A stretch of DNA of 64,000 nucleotides from Parvibaculum sp039973015 (GCF_039973015.1 NZ_JBDWLT010000008.1:186001-250000), one strand, 5' to 3'; counted from the stretch's first letter, positions 1-8,180 are shown. Numbers and translations are program-made. The notes: generated from the sequence alone by a model not told the origin.

Positions 1-465
1 GCGCATGACCTCGCGACGGCGAATATCGGCCTCATCACGGACCAGATCGCCTGTCCCGGTCTGGACTATTGCGCGCTGGCCAATGCCCGCTCGATCCCGC
101 TCGCGCAGCAGATTTCGGAACGCTTCGCCGACATCGAACGCCAGCACGAGATTGGCGAGCTGAAGATCAACACATCGGGTTGCATCAATGCCTGCGGCCA
201 CCATCATGTCGGCCATATCGGCATTCTGGGCGTCGACAAGAAGGGCGTCGAATATTACCAGGTGACGCTTGGCGGTGCGGCGGACGAGAAGACCGCCATT
301 GGCGACATCGTGGGCCGCGCCTTTACCGAAGGCGAAGTCGTGGACGCGATCGAGACCATCGTCACCACCTATATCGGCATCCGCAAGGATGGCGAGCGCT
401 TCATCGACACCTATCGCCGCGTCGGTATCGATCCGTTCAAGGAGAGCCTCTATGAAACTCATTAA
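1..465 (+). CDS. cysI: Sulfite/nitrite reductase hemoprotein, C-terminal part (5' end outside window)
   Basis: This is the C-terminal end of a siroheme/4Fe-4S reductase, which would reduce sulfite to sulfide in assimilatory sulfur metabolism. The frame is open from base 1. It shows the cluster-binding cysteines as a CPGLDYC motif near the start and SGCINACGHHH about 40 residues later, the two paired motifs of the family. The remaining residues form the ferredoxin-like half domain up to the TAA stop. The downstream DUF934 gene overlaps its end by 14 bases, an arrangement typical of cys operons. A nitrite-reducing relative cannot be excluded from this fragment alone, but the DUF934 neighbour favours sulfite. 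Confidence 0.85.
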   Translation, partial: AHDLATANIGLITDQIACPGLDYCALANARSIPLAQQISERFADIERQHEIGELKINTSGCINACGHHHVGHIGILGVDKKGVEYYQVTLGGAADEKTAIGDIVGRAFTEGEVVDAIETIVTTYIGIRKDGERFIDTYRRVGIDPFKESLYETH

Positions 466-970
466 GAACGGCGAGTTCGTCGAGGACAGTTTCGTCACCG
501 TCGGCGATGAGGATGCGCTGCCGGACGGGCCGGCCATTGTCAGCCTTGAGCGCTGGCAGGCGGAATGCGAGATGCTGCGCGCGCGCAATTCCCCCATCGG
601 GGTGAAGCTGCAGAGCGGCCAGGAACCGGACGCCATCGTCGGCGATCTCGATCATATCGATGTCGTCGCGCTCGACTTTCCGATCTACCGCAATGGCCGC
701 GCCTATTCATATGCGCGCCTGCTGCGTGAACGTCACGGCTTCAAGGGCGAGATCCGGGCGGTCGGCAATGTGTTGCGCGACCAGTTCCAGTACATGATCC
801 GCTGCGGTTTCGACGCGCTCGAAGTCGCCGACAACATCACCCCGGAAATCTTCGCTGAGAATGCCGGAGCTTTCAGCCTCTTCTATCAGCCGGCGGCCGA
901 CGGGAAGGAAACCGTTCTCTCGTTGCGCCAGCGTCTCGCGGCGCGCGCGCAGGAGAAGGCTTCCGCCTGA
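452..970 (+). CDS. DUF934 protein of the sulfur-assimilation operon
   Basis: A 172-residue cytosolic protein of the DUF934 family, which in proteobacteria is almost always encoded next to sulfite reductase or PAPS reductase. Its biochemical role is not established. I chose the ATG at 452 because a GGAGAG ribosome site lies just upstream and the protein then begins MKLIKNGEFVEDSF. The reading frame overlaps the end of the sulfite reductase gene by 14 bases, suggesting translational coupling. The conserved family region (residues about 60-140, including DLDHIDVVALDFP and YSYARLLRER) is complete. A strong terminator follows, so this looks like the last gene of the cys operon. Confidence 0.85.
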   Translation: MKLIKNGEFVEDSFVTVGDEDALPDGPAIVSLERWQAECEMLRARNSPIGVKLQSGQEPDAIVGDLDHIDVVALDFPIYRNGRAYSYARLLRERHGFKGEIRAVGNVLRDQFQYMIRCGFDALEVADNITPEIFAENAGAFSLFYQPAADGKETVLSLRQRLAARAQEKASA

Positions 971-994
971 CACCCTGCCCTTCAAGACAACAGC

Positions 995-1032
995 AAAAAG
1001 CCCGGCCTCTCAAAAGAGAGCCGGGCTTTTCA
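995..1032. terminator. Bidirectional rho-independent terminator
   Basis: A GC-rich stem (arms AAAAGCCCGGC-CTCTC and GAGAGCCGGGCTTTT, one bulged C, AAAA loop) is flanked by an A-run on the left and a T-run on the right. It can therefore stop both the sulfur operon on the plus strand and the phasin transcript on the minus strand. Confidence 0.85.
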
Positions 1033-1092
1033 ATACGCAACGCAACTACTCAACAGATCGCCGCAACATGCGGCTGGGGGAGTCTCACGCAA

Positions 1093-1482
1093 TTACGCAG
1101 CGCGGAGTTTCTCGAAAGCTTCCGTGAACTTCGTCGTGTAGGGGCCGACGGCATCGCGCACGCTCGACACGGTGAGCTCATTCAGCTCGCGGGCCGCGTC
1201 GATGTTGCGCTTCAGGGTCGAGCGCACATATTCGTTCTGGAGTTCCACCGCCGACTTGATGCTGCCGGACTTGAGTACGGCACGGGCGGTCTCGACGCCT
1301 TCCTCGAAATTGGTGCGCGCGAGCGTCGTCATGATGCCAGACGCCGTTTCGATCGCATTCTTCGGATCGGCCTTCGGGGCCGACTTCGGAGCCGATTTGG
1401 GGGCGGCTTTCGCTGTGGTCGTCTTCGCCGTCGCCTTCTTGGCGCGCGGCTTCGTGGTCTTCTTGGGGGCTGCTTCAGCCAT
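1093..1482 (-). CDS. Phasin family protein (PHA granule-associated)
   Basis: A 129-residue phasin, a small amphipathic protein that coats polyhydroxyalkanoate granules. The first 40 residues are a Lys/Ala/Pro-rich low-complexity tail, similar to phasins with PhaF-like histone-type tails. Residues about 42-129 form the helical phasin_2 domain, including ARTNFEEGVETARAVLKSG and ELQNEYVRSTLKRNIDAARE. The gene is monocistronic, ends at the shared terminator, and has a strong promoter flanked by two TTGTGC-N3-GCACAA palindromes. These look like PhaR binding sites, so it is probably derepressed when PHA accumulates. No PHA synthase is visible in the window. Confidence 0.88.
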   Translation of the reverse strand: MAEAAPKKTTKPRAKKATAKTTTAKAAPKSAPKSAPKADPKNAIETASGIMTTLARTNFEEGVETARAVLKSGSIKSAVELQNEYVRSTLKRNIDAARELNELTVSSVRDAVGPYTTKFTEAFEKLRAA

Positions 1483-1554
1483 TTTCTGTCTCCTGTATCG
1501 CGTGGGCGCTCACTTGGGTGGGAGCGGTTCCCCGCACATACCGGCGCGCCGGAT

Positions 1555-1569
1555 TTGTGCGCTGCACAA
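1555..1569. promoter_or_regulatory. PhaR-like operator, start-site copy
   Basis: Perfect palindromic arms TTGTGC and GCACAA with a GCT spacer, overlapping the predicted transcription start of the phasin gene. PhaR repressors of alphaproteobacteria bind TGC/GCA-type palindromes upstream of phasin genes; assignment to PhaR is inferred from the motif and its target gene. Confidence 0.6.
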
Positions 1570-1571
1570 TG

Positions 1572-1599
1572 AGATAATTAGCCCCCACTCCACCGTCAA
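1572..1599 (-). promoter_or_regulatory. Sigma70-type promoter of the phasin gene
   Basis: On the minus strand TTGACG (1594-1599) and TTATCT (1572-1577) are separated by 16 bases. The predicted start is near 1565, about 83 bases upstream of the phasin ATG. One palindrome covers the start site and another lies just upstream of the -35 box. Confidence 0.65.
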
Positions 1600-1606
1600 G
1601 TATTTT

Positions 1607-1621
1607 TTGTGCATTGCACAA
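1607..1621. promoter_or_regulatory. PhaR-like operator, upstream copy
   Basis: A second TTGTGC-N3-GCACAA palindrome with identical arms (spacer ATT). Its centre is 52 bases from the first copy, about five helical turns, so the two sites lie on the same DNA face with the promoter between them. Confidence 0.6.
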
Positions 1622-1649
1622 AAATCCACTCTGTTCGGCCGGCTTATGG

Positions 1650-2948
1650 TCAAAATCTTGTTATAGAAAAAGGACTTAGATTAAGTTGCGGCGCACTGCC
1701 GCAGATGAGGTCCGCGACCGCCGCAGCGCTCCCTGCGCCGAGCGTCCAGCCCAGCGTTCCATGCCCGCTATTCATGAAAAGGTTGCTGAATCGCGGCACC
1801 GCGCCCAGCACGGGGCTGCCATCCGGCGTCATTGGCCTGAGCCCGCACCAGTATTCCGCGGCCTCGCGCGAAGGTCCGGTCTGGGGAAAGAGGCTTTCCA
1901 GCGAATCCATTACCGACTTCGCCCGGCCCGGCTCCAGCGTCAGGTCGTAGCCGCCTACTTCCGCCTGCCCCGCGGCGCGGAGCCGGCCGCCCAAATGGCT
2001 GACGACGATCTTGCGCGCCTCATCGGTGATGCTCACTTCCGGCGCGTTGCCTTCCGGCGCGGGCAGCGTCACCGAATAGCCCTTCACCGGATAGATATAG
2101 CTTCGCAGCCCGAGCGGGCGAAGCAGCGCCTGAGAGCCCGCCCCTGCCGCAAGCACCACGGCATCCGCCTCCATGATCCCTTCGGCGGTTTCCACGCCTC
2201 TTATGCGCGCACCGTCCGGCACGAGGCGCCGCACATCCGCATTGGCGAGAAAGCGCACACCGCGCCGCTTCGCGCCCTCGGCAAGAGCGAGCGAATAGAG
2301 ATACGCGTCGCCGCTTCCGTCCGATGCCGCATAAAGCCCGCCCGCTATGTCGCCGCGCTGCATGGCGGGCGCGAGCGCCGGTTCAAGCTCGATACATTCG
2401 CCGGGTGTCAGCCGCTCCTGCCCGACGCCCATCCGCGCGAGCGGCGCAGCCTCGTGCACGGCTTCGTCCAGTTCATGCGCGTCGCGGAAGATACGGAGAA
2501 TACCCTTCTCCTTGCGCTGATAGTCGAGCGTTGCGCCTGCCTGTGCGAACTCCGCCTCATAGGCGCCAAGCCGGGCGCGGGTCAGCAGAGCCAGTTCGAG
2601 ATTGGGGCCGATGCGCTCGCGCCGCGCCGATGCCCGGCAGCGCATCAGGAAGCGCATCAGCCAGAGCCACTGCTCCGGGTCCATTTTCGGGCGCAGGCGA
2701 AAAGGCGCATCGTCGCGGCCCAGCCATTTCAGTACCAGCCAGGGGATCTCCGGCCCCGCCCAGGGCGCGACCTCGCAGGCCGAAAGCTGACCGCCATTCG
2801 CATAGCTTGTGCCCTCGCCCGCGCCGCCGCGCTGGTCGATCAGCGTCACCTTCGCGCCGCGCAGCGCCAGTTCATATGCGGTGGAGACCCCGGCAATGCC
2901 GGCGCCGACGACGATCACGGATTCGGGAGCGGTTTCGGGGGGCGTCAC
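1650..2948 (-). CDS. D-amino-acid dehydrogenase-like FAD oxidoreductase (DadA family)
   Basis: A 432-residue FAD-dependent amino-acid oxidoreductase of the DAO/DadA type, which would oxidise D-amino acids to 2-oxo acids and pass electrons to the respiratory chain. The N-terminal dinucleotide fold has GAGIAG at residues 15-20. YANGGQLSACEVAPW is the hallmark DadA segment after it, and the C-terminus shows GLRPMTPDGSPVLG and NSGHGTLGWTLGAGS of the substrate/FAD domain. The length matches DadA (about 430). It is divergent from the TetR/nitroreductase pair and separated from it by about 140 bases. The substrate is not determined; other amine or proline oxidases of the same fold are possible. Confidence 0.8.
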   Translation of the reverse strand: MTPPETAPESVIVVGAGIAGVSTAYELALRGAKVTLIDQRGGAGEGTSYANGGQLSACEVAPWAGPEIPWLVLKWLGRDDAPFRLRPKMDPEQWLWLMRFLMRCRASARRERIGPNLELALLTRARLGAYEAEFAQAGATLDYQRKEKGILRIFRDAHELDEAVHEAAPLARMGVGQERLTPGECIELEPALAPAMQRGDIAGGLYAASDGSGDAYLYSLALAEGAKRRGVRFLANADVRRLVPDGARIRGVETAEGIMEADAVVLAAGAGSQALLRPLGLRSYIYPVKGYSVTLPAPEGNAPEVSITDEARKIVVSHLGGRLRAAGQAEVGGYDLTLEPGRAKSVMDSLESLFPQTGPSREAAEYWCGLRPMTPDGSPVLGAVPRFSNLFMNSGHGTLGWTLGAGSAAAVADLICGSAPQLNLSPFSITRF

Positions 2949-3051
2949 GGGTTCACCTTGCGAGGATCGCCGCGATCCGCGGCGCTTGCCTAAGCCCTAT
3001 CAAAGCGCCGCCGGTTTGGCGACGGCAAAGAGACGGCAAAGGAAAGCGTTC

Positions 3052-3080
3052 TTGACGCAGCGTTCCGACGCGGCTATATG
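3052..3080 (+). promoter_or_regulatory. Promoter of the TetR-nitroreductase operon
   Basis: TTGACG at 3052-3057 and TATATG at 3075-3080 with an ideal 17-base spacer. Seven bases after the -10 box lies the GTG start codon of the TetR gene, so the transcript is predicted to be leaderless. Confidence 0.7.
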
Positions 3081-3096
3081 TCACCGTGTGGTGACA
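3079..3096. promoter_or_regulatory. TetR-type operator over the -10 box and start codon
   Basis: A perfect inverted repeat with arms TGTCACC and GGTGACA and a GTGT centre. It overlaps the end of the -10 box, the predicted transcription start and the first codons of the TetR gene, the classic position for autorepression. Confidence 0.65.
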
Positions 3097-3744
3097 AAAG
3101 CCAATACATCTCCCGCGCCCCGCCGCCGCGACCGGGAAAAGACCGGGAAGGCCATTCTCGATGCGGTTGGCCGTCTCATTCTCCGTGACGGTCTTTCCGG
3201 CGTCGGCATCAATGCGCTCGCCCGTGAGGCGGGCGTCGACAAGGTCTTGATCTATCGATATTTCGACAATCTCGACGGCGTCTATTGCGGCTATGCCGAG
3301 CATGGCGACTTCTGGTGGAGCGTCGAGGACATGCTTGAGGGCATCGGCGAGATCGGCACGCTCGCGGAGGCGTTGAAGACAGGCATGCGCCGCCACGCCG
3401 CCGAAATGCAGAAGCGCCCGGTGACACTCGCAGTTATCGCCGCCGAGCCCGCCAACAGGACGCCTCTCGTCGTCGCGCTCGAAGAAGTGCGCGAGCGCCG
3501 CTCTCTCGAACTCATGGCCGAGATCGCCCGCCGGTTTCCCGTTCCGAAGGGCGCGGATCCGGCGGTGCTGACCGGCCTTCTCGCCGCCGCCATCGATTAT
3601 CTGATCGCACGCGCGCAGAAGATCCGCGTCTATGGCGGCGTCGGCATCAGAACAGAAGACGACTGGACCCGTATTTTCGAAACAATGGACGCCATGATCG
3701 ACGGCGCGCTTGCGCCTCGATCCAGGGGAAGGAAGAAATCATGA
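3088..3744 (+). CDS. TetR/AcrR family transcriptional regulator
   Basis: A 218-residue TetR-type repressor. The helix-turn-helix is at residues about 20-60 (AILDAVGRLILRDGLSGVG...ALAREAGVDKVLIYRYF); the rest is the all-helical ligand domain. No ATG is available. Two tandem GTG codons (3088, 3091) lie exactly where transcription should begin and no Shine-Dalgarno is present, so the mRNA is probably leaderless. A perfect palindrome covers the start, suggesting autoregulation. Its stop overlaps the next ATG as ATGA, so it is co-translated with a nitroreductase-like enzyme and probably controls it in response to an unknown small molecule. Confidence 0.85.
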   Translation: MVTKANTSPAPRRRDREKTGKAILDAVGRLILRDGLSGVGINALAREAGVDKVLIYRYFDNLDGVYCGYAEHGDFWWSVEDMLEGIGEIGTLAEALKTGMRRHAAEMQKRPVTLAVIAAEPANRTPLVVALEEVRERRSLELMAEIARRFPVPKGADPAVLTGLLAAAIDYLIARAQKIRVYGGVGIRTEDDWTRIFETMDAMIDGALAPRSRGRKKS

Positions 3745-4937
3745 GCATCTCTCCAACGCGCCGCCACATCCTGCAGGGCGCTGGCGTCCTGACGCTCGTC
3801 GCGGCAGGCGGCGCCATCTGGCGCGCGCATGATCGCGGCGTCTTCGCCGAACCTTCCGGTGCGCCCTACGATCCCTGGGAAATGTGGAACGCGACGGAGT
3901 ATGAAGACACACCGCTCGCGCTCGTCGCTGCCGGCGTCCTCGCTTCCAATCCGCACAACACGCAGCCTTGGGTTTTCCGCGTGAGCGGCGCGGAGATCGA
4001 GGTGCTCGCCGACACGACGCGCCATCTCGGCAGCTTCGATCCTTATCTCCGCGAAATGCATATCGGGCTCGGCTGCGCTATCGAGAACATGGTTCTTGCC
4101 GGACCGGCGAACGGCTACGCGGTGACGGTCGAGCCGGCGCCCGGCTCCCTTCTCGACATTGAGCGCGGCGGTCTCGTTCGCGCCGCGACAGTTCACCTCG
4201 CAAAGGCAGATACCGAAAGCGATCCCCTCTACGACGCCATCCCGAAGCGCCACACCAACCGTCACCCCTACGATATTTCGCGCGGCTTTCCGGAGGAGCT
4301 GCTGCGCGGGTTCACCGCCATGCCGGATGACGAGAACGTGGCGATCTCTCTTTTTACGGAGGGTGAGGCCTATGCCGCGCTTGGCAAGGCGATCATCGAC
4401 GCAACAGATGAAATCGTCGCCGACCACGCGATGATCGAAGACAGCCATCGCTGGTTTCGCGACGGGCCTGACGAGATGGCGCGCGAACGAAGCGGCCTTG
4501 GCCTCGACACGGTGGGGCTCTCCCCCGCCCTTCTTGCCATCGCCAAGATGCTCCCCGCCCTTCCCGCGGAGCAGAGCCATGCGACCTGGGCAAGCCAGAC
4601 TCGCGACACGCATGTGCCGACGGCGGCGTTGCTCGGCATGATCTCGGTTCGGAACCGCCATGACCGCCCGCAGGCCCTTGCCACTGGACGTCTCTGGCAG
4701 CGGCTTCACCTCTCGGCGAGTGCGGCGGGCGTCGCCATGCACCCGCTCAATCAGCCTGTCGAGATGATCGACCGCGACCGTCAACTGGAGAGGGACGCGA
4801 AGTCGGAAGCGCGCCTTGCAGAAATATTGAAGAACCCCGACTGGCAGCCGACCTTCTGCTTCCGCAGCGGCTATTCGACGCGCGAGGCCGCCGTCAGCGC
4901 AAGGCGGAGCGTGGAGACGGTCACGGAGAAAGTCTAG
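3741..4937 (+). CDS. Acg-type nitroreductase-family protein with Tat-like signal
   Basis: A 398-residue protein beginning with a twin-arginine-like leader (SPTRRHILQGAGVLTLVAAGG), suggesting export or membrane attachment. The segment ASNPHNTQPWVFRV (about residues 70-83) is the FMN-pocket motif of Acg-like nitroreductases, and a second half, including RHTNRHPY and VAMHPLNQPVEM, fits the duplicated fold of that family. Acg proteins bind flavin but often lack classical NAD(P)H nitroreductase activity, so the reaction is uncertain. It overlaps the TetR gene by 4 bases (ATGA), making the regulator its likely controller. It converges on the MscS gene with a 29-base gap. Confidence 0.75.
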   Translation: MSISPTRRHILQGAGVLTLVAAGGAIWRAHDRGVFAEPSGAPYDPWEMWNATEYEDTPLALVAAGVLASNPHNTQPWVFRVSGAEIEVLADTTRHLGSFDPYLREMHIGLGCAIENMVLAGPANGYAVTVEPAPGSLLDIERGGLVRAATVHLAKADTESDPLYDAIPKRHTNRHPYDISRGFPEELLRGFTAMPDDENVAISLFTEGEAYAALGKAIIDATDEIVADHAMIEDSHRWFRDGPDEMARERSGLGLDTVGLSPALLAIAKMLPALPAEQSHATWASQTRDTHVPTAALLGMISVRNRHDRPQALATGRLWQRLHLSASAAGVAMHPLNQPVEMIDRDRQLERDAKSEARLAEILKNPDWQPTFCFRSGYSTREAAVSARRSVETVTEKV

Positions 4938-4966
4938 CGCCCGTGCCTTCCCTTAGCGAGGGAGCA

Positions 4967-6118
4967 TCAGGCGCCTTCGTCCTTCCGGGACGCCGCGATT
5001 TCTTCCGGCGGGGGCGGCATCGTCTCCACATAGATGGAGCGCGAGGGGAAGGCGAAGCCTGTGCCCGCACCTTCCACGATCTGCTTGATGCGATAGGCGA
5101 GCGCCTCTTTCACTTCCAGCCACTCGCCCCAATTGGTCGTCTTCGTGAAGCAGTAGATCATGATGTCGATGGAGGATGCGCCGAAGCTGTCGATCCTTAC
5201 GAAGAGCGGCGCCAGCGGACGCTGCACGAAGTCGTCGGTCGTTTCGATGTAGTTGCGGATATCGTCCACGATCCGTTGAAGCTGTTCATGCGTGGTGCGG
5301 TATTCGACGCCGATGACCCATGAAATCCGACGATAGGTCATCGCCGTATAGTTGATCACCGAATTGTCGGAGAGGTGCTGGTTCGGCACATAGACGGGGG
5401 CCTTGTCGAACTGGCGAACCAGCGTGGAGCGGAAGCCGATCTTTTCGACATTGCCTTCCACAACGCCGTCGACCTTGATCCAGTCGCCGAAGCCGAAGCG
5501 GCGCTCGATCAGGATCGACATGCCGCCGATCAGATTCTTGAAGAGATCCTGCGCACCCAGCGCCACCGCCACGCCGAATAGGCCGAGGCCTGCGATAATC
5601 GGCGCAACCTGAATGCCCCATGTTTGCAGGATCGTCGCGATGGCGATGAGGACGACAGCCGTCTTCGCGCCCGCGACCAGCCAGTCGAGAATTTCCGGCG
5701 TCAGAATGCGTTCAAGCTTCCTGATCCCCTGGCTAACGGGGCCGACGCAGTTATAGAGCGCCCAGAAAATCGCAACGACAATAAGCGAACGATTGAGATT
5801 TTCCGTGATGAGACCGGCCGTATCGCCGAAATCCAGATATTCGGTTGCGAAGAAGAAGCCGAGCGCGAAGAAGAGAAAGCGCAAGGGGCTCTTGATCGCA
5901 TCGCGGACATAATCGTCGACCTTCGTCTCTGTCCGTTCGACCCAGCGGTCAGCGATGGCAAGCACGAAGCGTGTGAAGAGCCCGCGCAGAACGTAGAAGA
6001 ACCCGAAGATCGCGACGGCAATGAGAATGTCGCCGATGCTGTGGCCAAAGACGCCCGTTTGCCAGACGCTCTTCACCAGTTCCCAGTAATCTCCGAAATT
6101 GCCGACGACGTCCTGCAT
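4967..6118 (-). CDS. Small-conductance mechanosensitive channel (MscS family)
   Basis: A 383-residue inner-membrane channel that would open under membrane tension to release solutes on osmotic downshock. Hydrophobic segments lie at about residues 25-55, 80-100, 115-135 and 155-205. The last contains the Gly/Ala-rich pore helix (IAGLGLFGVAVALGAQ), followed by the MscS beta-domain signature RRFGFGDWIKVDGVVEGNVEKIG shortened around residues 213-235. The C-terminal alpha/beta vestibule is complete and ends in a Pro/Glu-rich tail. It is longer than E. coli MscS (286) because of extra N-terminal helices. It lies 18 bases downstream of prfC on the same strand, so read-through is likely. Confidence 0.9.
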   Translation of the reverse strand: MQDVVGNFGDYWELVKSVWQTGVFGHSIGDILIAVAIFGFFYVLRGLFTRFVLAIADRWVERTETKVDDYVRDAIKSPLRFLFFALGFFFATEYLDFGDTAGLITENLNRSLIVVAIFWALYNCVGPVSQGIRKLERILTPEILDWLVAGAKTAVVLIAIATILQTWGIQVAPIIAGLGLFGVAVALGAQDLFKNLIGGMSILIERRFGFGDWIKVDGVVEGNVEKIGFRSTLVRQFDKAPVYVPNQHLSDNSVINYTAMTYRRISWVIGVEYRTTHEQLQRIVDDIRNYIETTDDFVQRPLAPLFVRIDSFGASSIDIMIYCFTKTTNWGEWLEVKEALAYRIKQIVEGAGTGFAFPSRSIYVETMPPPPEEIAASRKDEGA

Positions 6119-6136
6119 CTATTCTGCCTCATTCGC

Positions 6137-7756
6137 TCAGGCGGCTACCGGCGCGCGCTCGCGCGTTGCCGAGAATGTCACCTTCGGCCATTTCTCCAGC
6201 GTATAGCCGAGTTCCCAGGCGCTCTTGCCCATGAAAACGGGGGCGCCGTCGCGGTCCGTCGCCATGTTGCCGCGATGCGCCTCCATGAAGCGTTTCAATT
6301 CGCCGGCATCGTCCGCGCTGACCCAGCGCGCCGTCTCGTAAGGCGCCTGCTCGAAATGAACGGCAATGCCGTATTCGGCGGCGATGCGCGACGCCAGCAC
6401 TTCAAGCTGAAGCTGGCCGACGACACCCACGATCCAGTTCGCCCCGATCTCCGGTTTGAAAACCTGCGTCACACCCTCTTCCGCGAGGCTTTCGAGAGCA
6501 CGGCGCATATGCTTCGCCTTCATCGGATCGTCGAGGCGCACCCGGCGCAGGATTTCCGGCGCGAAGTTCGGGATGCCGGTGAAGATCAGGTCTTCGGCCT
6601 CCGTCAGCGTATCGCCCACACGAATCGTGCCGTGGTTCGGGATACCGATAATGTCGCCTGCAAAGGCGTCTTCCAGCAGTTCGCGATCCTGCGCGAAAAA
6701 GAGGATCGGGTTGTGAACGCCGATCGTCTTGCCGCTGCTCGAAAGTTTCAGCCGCATCCCGCGCTTGAACTTGCCCGAGCAGATCCGCATGAAGGCGATG
6801 CGGTCGCGATGGTTCGCGTCCATGTTCGCCTGCACCTTGAAGACGAAGCCCGACACTTTCGGTTCGGTCGGCTCGACCACGCGGCTCGCTGCCGGCTGCG
6901 GGCGCGGTGGCGGCGCGAACTCGGCCACCGCGTCGAGCAGTTCACGCACACCAAGCTTCCTCAGCGCGCTGCCGAAATAGATCGGCGTCATGTGGCCTGC
7001 GCGATAGGCGTCGATATCGAAGGCGGGGCTACCCTCGCGCGCCAGTTCCATTTCCTCGCGAAATGTCGCGAGTTCGTCCGCCCCCGCATATTCGGAAATC
7101 TTGTCGCCCGGCAGGCTCGGCGGTTCCTCGTCGCCCTGGCCGGAGCCCGGCTTCGAATAGGGAATGAAGCGATCGTTCACGGGATCGAAGATGCCGCGCA
7201 GCAGGCCGCCCATGCCCGCCGGCCAGATCATCGGCACGGTGTCGAGCGCCAGTTTCGATGCGATCTCGTCCATGAGCTCGAACGGGTCCTGGCCTTCGCG
7301 GTCGATCTTGTTGATGAAGGTGATGATCGGCACGTCGCGCAACCGGCAGACCTCGAAGAGCTTGAGCGTTTGCGCTTCGATGCCCTTGGCCGCATCGATC
7401 ACCATGATCGCGCTGTCGGCCGCCGTCAGCGTGCGATAGGTGTCCTCGCTGAAGTCCTCATGGCCCGGCGTATCGAGCAGGTTGCAGATGATGCCCTTGT
7501 ATTCGAAGGTCATGACGGCGGACGTAACCGAGATGCCGCGATCCTGCTCGATCTTCATCCAGTCCGACCGGGCGCGCCGGTTGTCGCCACGCGCTTTCAC
7601 CTGCCCGGCAAGGCGGATCGCGCCGCCTTTCAGCAGCAGGTTTTCGGTCAGCGTGGTCTTGCCGGCGTCGGGATGGGAGATGATGGCGAAGGTCCGGCGA
7701 TGGCGGACCTCCGACTCTACCTCGCCCGACCGGGCGGCGGTTTCGGTCGTGCTCAC
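6137..7756 (-). CDS. prfC: Peptide chain release factor 3
   Basis: A 539-residue translational GTPase that recycles RF1/RF2 from terminated ribosomes. It shows G1 (SHPDAGKTT, residues 27-35), switch/G2 (DRGISVTS), G3 (DTPGHEDF), G4 (NKID), and RF3-specific regions such as FVFKVQANMDANHRDRIAFMR, here cited in part. Length fits the family (about 530). I chose the GTG at 7754-7756 because AGGAG (7763-7767) lies 6 bases upstream and the protein then begins MSTTETAARSGEVESE. Upstream in-frame ATGs would add over 40 residues without homology. It is divergent from the small gene at 7894 and precedes the MscS gene. Confidence 0.95.
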   Translation of the reverse strand: MSTTETAARSGEVESEVRHRRTFAIISHPDAGKTTLTENLLLKGGAIRLAGQVKARGDNRRARSDWMKIEQDRGISVTSAVMTFEYKGIICNLLDTPGHEDFSEDTYRTLTAADSAIMVIDAAKGIEAQTLKLFEVCRLRDVPIITFINKIDREGQDPFELMDEIASKLALDTVPMIWPAGMGGLLRGIFDPVNDRFIPYSKPGSGQGDEEPPSLPGDKISEYAGADELATFREEMELAREGSPAFDIDAYRAGHMTPIYFGSALRKLGVRELLDAVAEFAPPPRPQPAASRVVEPTEPKVSGFVFKVQANMDANHRDRIAFMRICSGKFKRGMRLKLSSSGKTIGVHNPILFFAQDRELLEDAFAGDIIGIPNHGTIRVGDTLTEAEDLIFTGIPNFAPEILRRVRLDDPMKAKHMRRALESLAEEGVTQVFKPEIGANWIVGVVGQLQLEVLASRIAAEYGIAVHFEQAPYETARWVSADDAGELKRFMEAHRGNMATDRDGAPVFMGKSAWELGYTLEKWPKVTFSATRERAPVAA

Positions 7757-7893
7757 GTGAAACTCCTGAGAATTTGCGACGGACACTAGCCGATAGCTGG
7801 AATTTGCGCCACCCGCGACAAACTGGCCAATGCTTGAAGACCTCTCCCCGTGCGACCATACCGCCATTCGCCATTTGAGAACGAGAGAGACCC

Positions 7894-8112
7894 ATGACCA
7901 CCGCACGCGACATCATAGAGCCTCATATCGAGGCGGCGCTGGCCGAGGCGGCCGAGAAGAAAATCTCCGCCGACGCGATGGCCCGCATCATGTTTGAAAA
8001 AGTGCTGCATATCTGGCGCGAGGCGCGCGCCCCCGAGGACATCAAGGCAGAGCTTATGGAAGCCGCCGATCATCTCGACCCGGACGAAGACTTCATGTTC
8101 ATGCGGCCGTGA
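7894..8112 (+). CDS. Small hypothetical protein, 72 residues
   Basis: A 72-residue acidic, helical protein (MTTARDIIEPHIEAALAEAAEKK..., ending DEDFMFMRP) with no signal peptide or membrane segment. I do not recognise the family with certainty. The start has an AGAGAGA purine stretch about 6 bases upstream. The final codons (ATGTTCATGCGGCCG TGA) are the first unit of a 29-bp tandem repeat that continues beyond the stop, so the present C-terminus may be set by the repeat. Divergent from prfC; function unknown. Confidence 0.6.
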   Translation: MTTARDIIEPHIEAALAEAAEKKISADAMARIMFEKVLHIWREARAPEDIKAELMEAADHLDPDEDFMFMRP

Positions 8113-8168
8113 ACGGCCTGGGGATGTTCATGCGGCCGTGAACGGCTTGGGGATGTTCATGCGGCCTA
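8095..8168. repeat. 29-bp tandem repeat, about 2.5 copies
   Basis: The unit starting ATGTTCATGCGGCCGTGAAC recurs at 8095, 8124 and 8153 (period 29); the third copy breaks off after GCGGCC. The first two units each contain the inverted repeat GGCCGT-GA-ACGGCC, so each can form a hairpin just after the stop codon of the 72-residue gene. Confidence 0.8.
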
Positions 8169-8180
8169 AAAGGCTCACCC

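Noticed and set aside
2809..3087. Upstream extension of the TetR frame into the DadA-like gene
   Set aside because: The extension is antisense to DadA and would bypass the well-formed promoter and operator at 3052-3096.
5624..7789. A 721-codon open frame on the plus strand opposite prfC
   Set aside because: It is the mirror of a strongly conserved release factor gene in GC-rich DNA, Arg/His-rich and without domains or ribosome site.
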